Below, piece after piece: positions 59,116-64,000 of a stretch of DNA of 64,000 nucleotides; the stretch's first letter is position 1, and the number at the start of each line of letters is the position of its first letter. The notes under the pieces were generated by a model. The model did no database searches. It saw nothing but the letters and a program-made list of their open reading frames with translations, and was not told the DNA's origin. The DNA lies in assembly GCA_963667535.2 (NCBI GenBank), contig CAXXDU010000002.1:2356001-2420000 (forward strand). The letters are read 5' to 3'. Both the position numbers and the translations under genes were made by a program. The DNA is from UBA5614 sp963667535 (lineage in GTDB: Bacteria > Cloacimonadota > Cloacimonadia > Cloacimonadales > Cloacimonadaceae).

Positions 59116-61671
59116 ATGCAGATATCTCTTGAATGGTTAAAGGACTATATCCGGTATACCGGTGAAGTCGTTGATTTGACCAAACTGCTAACCTTCTCCG
59201 GTATCGAAGTTGAAGATGTTAAAACATTTGGTGATATTCAAGACTCAATTATCACTGCAAAGGTCATTGAAAGTGTATTGATGGAAGGTAGCGACCATTT
59301 ACAAATCTGTCAGGTTGATACCTGTACAGAAATTATTCAGGTTGTTTGCGGAGCTCCCAATTGTATATCCGGAATTAATGCAGTATTAGCTTTGCCGGGG
59401 ACAAAACTTGGGAATCTAACAATCAAGCATGCCCACATCAGAGGAACCGATTCTTGTGGAATGCTATGTTCTGAGTTGGAACTGGGATTTTCTGATGAAC
59501 ACAAGGGTATCATCATTTTGCCACAAGAAACCGTAATTGGTATTCCTATCAGAAATATGTTGAAATTGCCAGATACAATTTTTGAACTGGAAATTACGCC
59601 TAACAGACCTGATTTATTAGGTTATTTAGGAATAGCAACAGATATTTCTGCAAGTGCTGGCAATACTCTTTCTATCCCGGCAACTAGTAATTTATCTCTG
59701 CTGGAAGACAAGAATAATCGCGTTGTAGATTACCTTTCCTTAAAAAATCTGGATGCTGATTTGTGCTCTCGATATACTGCCAGAGTTATTAAGGATATCA
59801 AAGTAACTGAGTCTCCCCTATGGCTGAAACTTAGACTATTAAAGTCAGGGTTCCGCCCCATAAACAATATTGTGGATATAACAAATTATATTATGTTGGA
59901 AACAGGTCATCCCCTCCATGCATTTGATTATGACAAGCTGGAGAAGGTTAAGGGTATTCCTGAAATAGTAGTACGCAGAGCGGAAATTAAGGAAGTTTTT
60001 TCTGCCCTGGATGGTAAATCATATATGCTGGACAGTGATGATTTAGTTATTACTGATGGTAAGAATGCAATTGCTTTGGCAGGTGTAATAGGTGGAAGCA
60101 ATTCTCATATAACAGAAAGTACTGTAAACATAGTTTTAGAATCTGCATGCTTTAATCACTCCACAGTACGCAGAACAGCTTATAAGCATAAGATAACAAC
60201 TGATTCAGCATATCGTTTCGAAAGACATCTTTCCGCTGAAAATTGCACTTATGCCAGCGAAAGAGCTTCTCAACTCATTATTGAACTGGCAAGTGGAAAA
60301 TTATGCCAAGGTTTTTTAGACGAATGGCAAGCAACTGATAAGCAGACTATAGTTCCATTAAGACCGAATAGGTTGAAACAGGTTATCGGAATAAACCTAA
60401 GTAAAGAAAAAATCTCCAATTATCTTACTAAGTTAGGTTTAGTATATTTGGGTGAAGGATGTTATAAAAAGTTTTATCCAGACTCAGCTGATAAAATTCC
60501 AAAACTATTACAGGATAATAATGAAACACTGTATTTTGATGTAGAGTCAGAAGATAGATTGAATCTTCGTAAGATTGAACCTATAGAAGAAGCTCTTTAC
60601 TTCGAAATACCATCTAAAAGAGTTGATTTAACCCGTGAAATAGACTTGATTGAAGAAGTTATCAGATTGTATGGCATGGATAACGTCCCTCAGCGTGTTA
60701 AAGCTGCTATTGTAATGGATAGACATGCTTTCCAACTCAAGCGCAAGGCTTCTGATTTTCTGGTTTATTCCGGCTTTCAGGAAATTGTTAATTTAAGTTT
60801 TACTGACCCCGGATTAATCAATTATCTTGATTTAAAAGATGAAGATATAAGGCTAAGACAAATAACCTTGCTTAATCCTCAAAACTCTAATTTGTCTGTT
60901 ATGAGAACATCATTAATCCCGCAACTATTGCTTAACGCACAATACAACCTAAACCATGGAACTAAGCAAATCAAGTTATTTGAATTAAACAAGGTTTTCC
61001 TGGAAAATGATTCACTGCCAAAGTCGGAACCTTTACGTTTGAGTTTTTTGTGGTTAGGCTTTAATAATGACAATCATTGGAAAGTCAAACCTCTTAATTC
61101 AGATTTTTATCAACTCAAAGGAATAGTTGAGGATTTGCTAAAATTAGCAGGTATTACTAATATCAAATACAGCGAAAACGTTTCTGGTTATCTTGTAGGC
61201 GAAGAAGCACAGAGCATTTTGTATAATAATGACTGCATTGCAGAATATGGAAGACTCAAACCATCAATAGCCGCGGTATATGACATTGATACAGTAGAGC
61301 TTAAGCAGGAAGTATGGATAGCAGATATTGATTTGGAAAAGATAGTATCTTTAAGCCGTACTCTTCACAAAAGCTACATACCGATTCCAAGATTTCCGTC
61401 AATAGAAAGAGATATCTCTTTCCTGGTAAAAGATAGTATTGTCTTTTCCAGGATAAGAGATAGTATCATTGATACGCACCAAGAGCAACTTGTTGATGTA
61501 TCTTTGATTGATGAATATAAAGGTAAGCAAGTTCCTGAAGGATTAAAAAGTTTAACATTTCGTTTTATTTTCAATAATCCCGAAAAAACATTGACAGATG
61601 ATGAGGTAGAAGCTGCCTTTGCATCGATAGTAAATAATTTGAAATCCCAATGGGATATCCAACTGAGGTAA
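59116..61671 (+). CDS. pheT: Phenylalanyl-tRNA synthetase beta subunit
   Basis: The 851-residue product has an N-terminal tRNA-binding OB domain (about 40-150), the B3/B4 editing domain and a B5 region. Beyond these lie the catalytic-like core (GMDNVPQRVKA, LNPQNSNLSVMRTSLIPQLL) and a C-terminal ferredoxin-fold anticodon-binding domain. It is about 50 residues longer than usual. The extra appears as an insert in the B5 domain near residue 455 (between GLVYLGEG and EIPSKRVDLTREIDLI). ATG follows GGAGA. Confidence 0.95.
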   Translation: MQISLEWLKDYIRYTGEVVDLTKLLTFSGIEVEDVKTFGDIQDSIITAKVIESVLMEGSDHLQICQVDTCTEIIQVVCGAPNCISGINAVLALPGTKLGNLTIKHAHIRGTDSCGMLCSELELGFSDEHKGIIILPQETVIGIPIRNMLKLPDTIFELEITPNRPDLLGYLGIATDISASAGNTLSIPATSNLSLLEDKNNRVVDYLSLKNLDADLCSRYTARVIKDIKVTESPLWLKLRLLKSGFRPINNIVDITNYIMLETGHPLHAFDYDKLEKVKGIPEIVVRRAEIKEVFSALDGKSYMLDSDDLVITDGKNAIALAGVIGGSNSHITESTVNIVLESACFNHSTVRRTAYKHKITTDSAYRFERHLSAENCTYASERASQLIIELASGKLCQGFLDEWQATDKQTIVPLRPNRLKQVIGINLSKEKISNYLTKLGLVYLGEGCYKKFYPDSADKIPKLLQDNNETLYFDVESEDRLNLRKIEPIEEALYFEIPSKRVDLTREIDLIEEVIRLYGMDNVPQRVKAAIVMDRHAFQLKRKASDFLVYSGFQEIVNLSFTDPGLINYLDLKDEDIRLRQITLLNPQNSNLSVMRTSLIPQLLLNAQYNLNHGTKQIKLFELNKVFLENDSLPKSEPLRLSFLWLGFNNDNHWKVKPLNSDFYQLKGIVEDLLKLAGITNIKYSENVSGYLVGEEAQSILYNNDCIAEYGRLKPSIAAVYDIDTVELKQEVWIADIDLEKIVSLSRTLHKSYIPIPRFPSIERDISFLVKDSIVFSRIRDSIIDTHQEQLVDVSLIDEYKGKQVPEGLKSLTFRFIFNNPEKTLTDDEVEAAFASIVNNLKSQWDIQLR

Positions 61672-61675
61672 GATA

Positions 61676-61996
61676 GTGGATACACAAGCATTACAACTTC
61701 ATGACAAAGTACAGAAACTAATTGAACAATATACTCTGGATAAGAAGAAATTGAGCGAACTGGAAGCAGCATTGAGCGAGAAATCCAAAGACAGCGATAC
61801 TCTAAAGGAAAGTGTACATAAATTACAAAACGAATTGAGAGTAGCTCAGGATAATAATTTGAAGCTTAATCAGGAAAAGAATCAGCTTCTGCAAAAGAAT
61901 CAGGATTTGGAAAAATTGATTTCTACTTTCGAAGGTTTTGCCAATGACTTGAATACAAAAATCGATGACTTGATTCCCAAAATCGAGAAACTTTAA
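61676..61996 (+). CDS. Short coiled-coil protein, possibly divisome-related
   Basis: The 106-residue product is almost entirely a predicted coiled coil from about residue 15 to 90 (heptads of Leu/Lys/Glu/Gln). I do not recognise a named family. It starts with GTG 4 bp after pheT and ends 19 bp before zapA. Genomic position suggests a ZapB/FtsB-like partner, but that is inference. Confidence 0.7.
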   Translation: MDTQALQLHDKVQKLIEQYTLDKKKLSELEAALSEKSKDSDTLKESVHKLQNELRVAQDNNLKLNQEKNQLLQKNQDLEKLISTFEGFANDLNTKIDDLIPKIEKL

Positions 61997-62015
61997 GAAG
62001 ACCAATACTTAAATT

Positions 62016-62294
62016 ATGAGTTCAATTGAAGTAGAGATTTACGGCAGAAAGTATAAGCTTAAAGGCGAAGATACGCAAAAACTTCGGTTGATAGCTGAAA
62101 AATTGAATCAGCAATTATTGGAGCTTGGTGACCAATATGAGCTTTTAGAATTCAATAAATTGTTGCTATTATGCAGCCTCCAGCTTCAGGAAAGAGTTAT
62201 TGAACTGATAAAAACCAACCAGGAATTGAAAGATGAACTTGAACGCATGAATCAGATGATCTCTGCGTTCATCCATGACAATAGCGAAAAGTAA
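62016..62294 (+). CDS. zapA: Cell division protein ZapA
   Basis: The 92-residue protein has an N-terminal IEVEIYGRKYKLKGED beta domain and a C-terminal coiled coil (LLCSLQLQERVIELIKTNQEL). ZapA bundles FtsZ protofilaments at the septum. It is preceded by the coiled-coil gene. The 6S RNA candidate follows, matching the zapA-ssrS neighbourhood of Proteobacteria. Confidence 0.9.
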   Translation: MSSIEVEIYGRKYKLKGEDTQKLRLIAEKLNQQLLELGDQYELLEFNKLLLLCSLQLQERVIELIKTNQELKDELERMNQMISAFIHDNSEK

Positions 62295-62466
62295 CCGCCT
62301 GCAGTACGCGTGACATAATTTGTTGTAGAGTCACATACGTCAGGGGAATCAAGCCATTGGTAGCGCGCAAGCCGACTTAGTTGCGGACACGTAAAGCCGA
62401 CAAGGTAGATGCCCACCTTGAAATAAGACTCTTGACGGACAAATTAACACGGTATCTGCGGGCTTA
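62295..62466 (+). ncRNA. ssrS: Candidate 6S RNA (SsrS)
   Basis: The 170-nt non-coding stretch between zapA and rny has nested long-range pairing: 62297-62304 with 62456-62463 (8 bp, one G-U), CGTG with CACG (62309-62312/62448-62451), AATTTGT with ACAAATT (62317-62323/62439-62445), and GAGTC with GACTC (62328-62332/62427-62431). Beyond lies a large bubble. A 6-bp hairpin (62401-62406/62415-62420) sits on the 3' side, and the apical stem includes CGCAA/TTGCG. This rod with a central bubble is the 6S RNA shape, which mimics an open promoter and binds RNA polymerase. Family assignment rests on position and structure, not on a sequence search. Confidence 0.62.
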
Positions 62467-62476
62467 ATAGATTTGT

Positions 62477-62515
62477 TTGCAAGCTAATTTCTAAATTGTG
62501 TATATGAGCTTGCAA
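62477..62515 (+). repeat. Hairpin upstream of rny
   Basis: Perfect 9-bp stem TTGCAAGCT/AGCTTGCAA (62477-62485 with 62507-62515), 21-nt loop, no T run. It lies 19 bp before the rny ATG and could end or process the upstream RNA, or control rny translation. Confidence 0.5.
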
Positions 62516-62534
62516 GAACAAAGAGAGGTAAATA

Positions 62535-64000
62535 ATGTTTCAAATAGATTTAGCGTCCATCGCTATAGGTATAGTTGGTGGCTTTATAGTAGCTCTAATC
62601 ATTTATGTTGTACAACGTAATTCTGCATTCAAATTAATTTCACAATCAAAGGAAATTGCTAGCGACATCAAAAAAGAAGCCCAAAAAGAAGCTGAAATTG
62701 CACGTAAGGCAGCAATTTTGGAAGCTAAAGATGAGTGGTTTAAGCAAAAGAACAATTATGAAAAAGAGATTAAAGAACGTCAGAATGAACTTCGCGTCCA
62801 GGAAAAGAAATACAATGACCGTCTAAGTAGTCTTGATAAGAGACTTGAGACTTTAGACAAAAAAGAAGCTCTCTTAACCGATCAGGATAGAAATCTCAAA
62901 AATCGTGAAGAGGAAGTCCATCAAAAAGTTAACGAATACAACAACATAATCTTAGAGCAAAAAAACAAGCTTTCAGAAATTGCCGGGTTAAGCCGGGAAG
63001 AAGCATTGCAAAGATTACGTGATGAGCTGATAAATCAAGCAAGACAAGTTGCAGCAAACGACGTAAGATTAACTATAGAACAATTAAAACTGGATCAAAA
63101 CCAAAAGGCTGCAGAAATACTCTCTACAGCAATACAAAGAATGGCAGTAGATTATGTTTCTGAGACAACTGTATCGGTTGTATCATTACCAAATGATGAA
63201 ATGAAAGGTAGAATTATCGGCAGAGAAGGCAGAAATATTCGCACATTTGAAAAAGCTTCCGGAGTCGATTTAATTATTGATGATACACCTGAAGCGGTAG
63301 TCCTTTCTTGTTTTGACCCTATTAGAAGAGAAGTTGCCAGATTATCACTGGAAAAACTGATTTCTGATGGACGTATCCATCCTGGTAGAATTGAAGAAGT
63401 TATTGCCAAGACAAATAAAGAGATGGAAGAGACATTGATTAAACTTGGCGAGAAAGCCGTTTTGGATACAAATATTCATAACATTTCCCCTAATCTCATT
63501 AAGCTACTTGGGCGATTAAATTATAGAACCAGTTATGGTCAGAATATACTTCAGCATTCAATTGAAACTGCGTGGATTTGTGGAATTCTCGCTGCTGAAT
63601 TAAACCTTGATCAGGATCTGGCAAGACGAGCAGGTCTGTTGCATGACTTGGGTAAAGCATTAGATCATGAGTTTGATGGCTCACATGCTTCTTTAGGAGC
63701 AAATGTTGCCAGAAAGAATGGTGAAGGTAAGATAATTGTAAATGCTATAGAAGCTCATCATGAAGAAGTGGAACCAACCTCAGTTTATGCTGCCCTGGCA
63801 CAGGCTTCAGATGCGATATCCGGTGCAAGACCCGGAGCAAGGCGTGAAATGCTGGAAACGTATATGCAAAGATTAACAAAGTTAGAAGAAATTGCAAACT
63901 CCATAGATGGCGTAAATAAATCCTATGCTATTCAGGCAGGTAGAGAATTACGTATTATTGTAGAACCTACATTAATAGAGGATTCTCAGGCTGCAATAGT
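62535..64000 (+). CDS. rny: Ribonuclease Y (3' partial)
   Basis: The frame is open to the window end (488 codons), so the last roughly 30 residues lie outside. The product has an N-terminal membrane helix (IAIGIVGGFIVALIIYVV) and a long charged coiled coil (about 35-190). Next come a KH domain with GRIIGREGRNIRTFEKASGVD, and an HD domain with LLHDLGKALDHE and AIEAHHEEVEP. These are the four RNase Y modules. It is a membrane-anchored endoribonuclease initiating mRNA decay. The ATG is preceded by GAGAGG. Confidence 0.96.
   Translation, partial: MFQIDLASIAIGIVGGFIVALIIYVVQRNSAFKLISQSKEIASDIKKEAQKEAEIARKAAILEAKDEWFKQKNNYEKEIKERQNELRVQEKKYNDRLSSLDKRLETLDKKEALLTDQDRNLKNREEEVHQKVNEYNNIILEQKNKLSEIAGLSREEALQRLRDELINQARQVAANDVRLTIEQLKLDQNQKAAEILSTAIQRMAVDYVSETTVSVVSLPNDEMKGRIIGREGRNIRTFEKASGVDLIIDDTPEAVVLSCFDPIRREVARLSLEKLISDGRIHPGRIEEVIAKTNKEMEETLIKLGEKAVLDTNIHNISPNLIKLLGRLNYRTSYGQNILQHSIETAWICGILAAELNLDQDLARRAGLLHDLGKALDHEFDGSHASLGANVARKNGEGKIIVNAIEAHHEEVEPTSVYAALAQASDAISGARPGARREMLETYMQRLTKLEEIANSIDGVNKSYAIQAGRELRIIVEPTLIEDSQAAI

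Noticed and set aside
62295..62466. tmRNA, RNase P RNA or SRP RNA as identity of the structured RNA
   Set aside because: No tag-peptide frame or tRNA-like end, and no conserved P4 or SRP loop sequences were seen.

Overview
The window comes from a low-GC (high-30s percent by eye), Gram-negative-type bacterium. Most genes look ordinary for the Fibrobacterota-Chlorobiota-Bacteroidota (FCB) superphylum. Markers are an SprA/Sov-type outer-membrane protein, an LpxL/HtrB-like acyltransferase, a Bacteroidota-like alpha-oxoamine synthase, RNase Y, and very large TPR and surface proteins ending in beta-rich modules. My best guess is a member of Candidatus Cloacimonadota. That is inference from gene content, not a database match.

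Layout. 1-5.9 kb (+): a DinG-type exonuclease/helicase (5' end outside the window), murB, an orphan ABC permease, thioredoxin and a lipid A-type acyltransferase. 5.9-15.9 kb (-): a three-gene operon of a kinase/ATPase/TPR/GAF/histidine-kinase giant, a TPR protein and a probable outer-membrane barrel. 16.5-19.0 kb (-): SppA with a beta-barrel-like N-terminal extension. 19.3-33.5 kb (+): a small membrane protein, surE, pcm, a cNMP-binding protein, an AI-2E-family transporter, an alpha-oxoamine synthase, rocD, era, coaX and sprA. 33.8-39.3 kb (-): a complete rRNA operon 16S-tRNA-Ile-23S-5S, with an intervening sequence in 23S helix 68. 39.5-43.1 kb (-): a PAS histidine kinase, a REC-histidine kinase hybrid and a stand-alone receiver. 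44.0-47.3 kb (+): uvrA and a TonB-C lipoprotein. 47.4-50.7 kb (-): rpsT, two glycosyltransferases and a flavoprotein. 51.6-55.0 kb (-): a GC-rich secreted multidomain surface protein lying between 20-bp direct repeats. 55.7-64 kb (+): a prohibitin-like protein, then infC-rpmI-rplT-pheS-pheT-coiled coil-zapA, a probable 6S RNA, and rny (3' end outside the window).

The most unusual signal is in the intergenic DNA. At least four loci (16.12, 43.43, 43.66 and 51.03 kb), with weaker ones at 23.98 and 55.40 kb, carry short motifs repeated at exactly 11-bp spacing. They are usually arranged as a direct block followed by an inverted block. Each locus has its own motif, but the period and geometry are shared. 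I do not recognise this as a described element class. Other points worth a second look are the non-canonical AUA/AUU start of infC with a terminator hairpin just upstream, the candidate 6S RNA, the 23S intervening sequence, a recurrent small YGGA-loop hairpin, and the SppA-barrel fusion.
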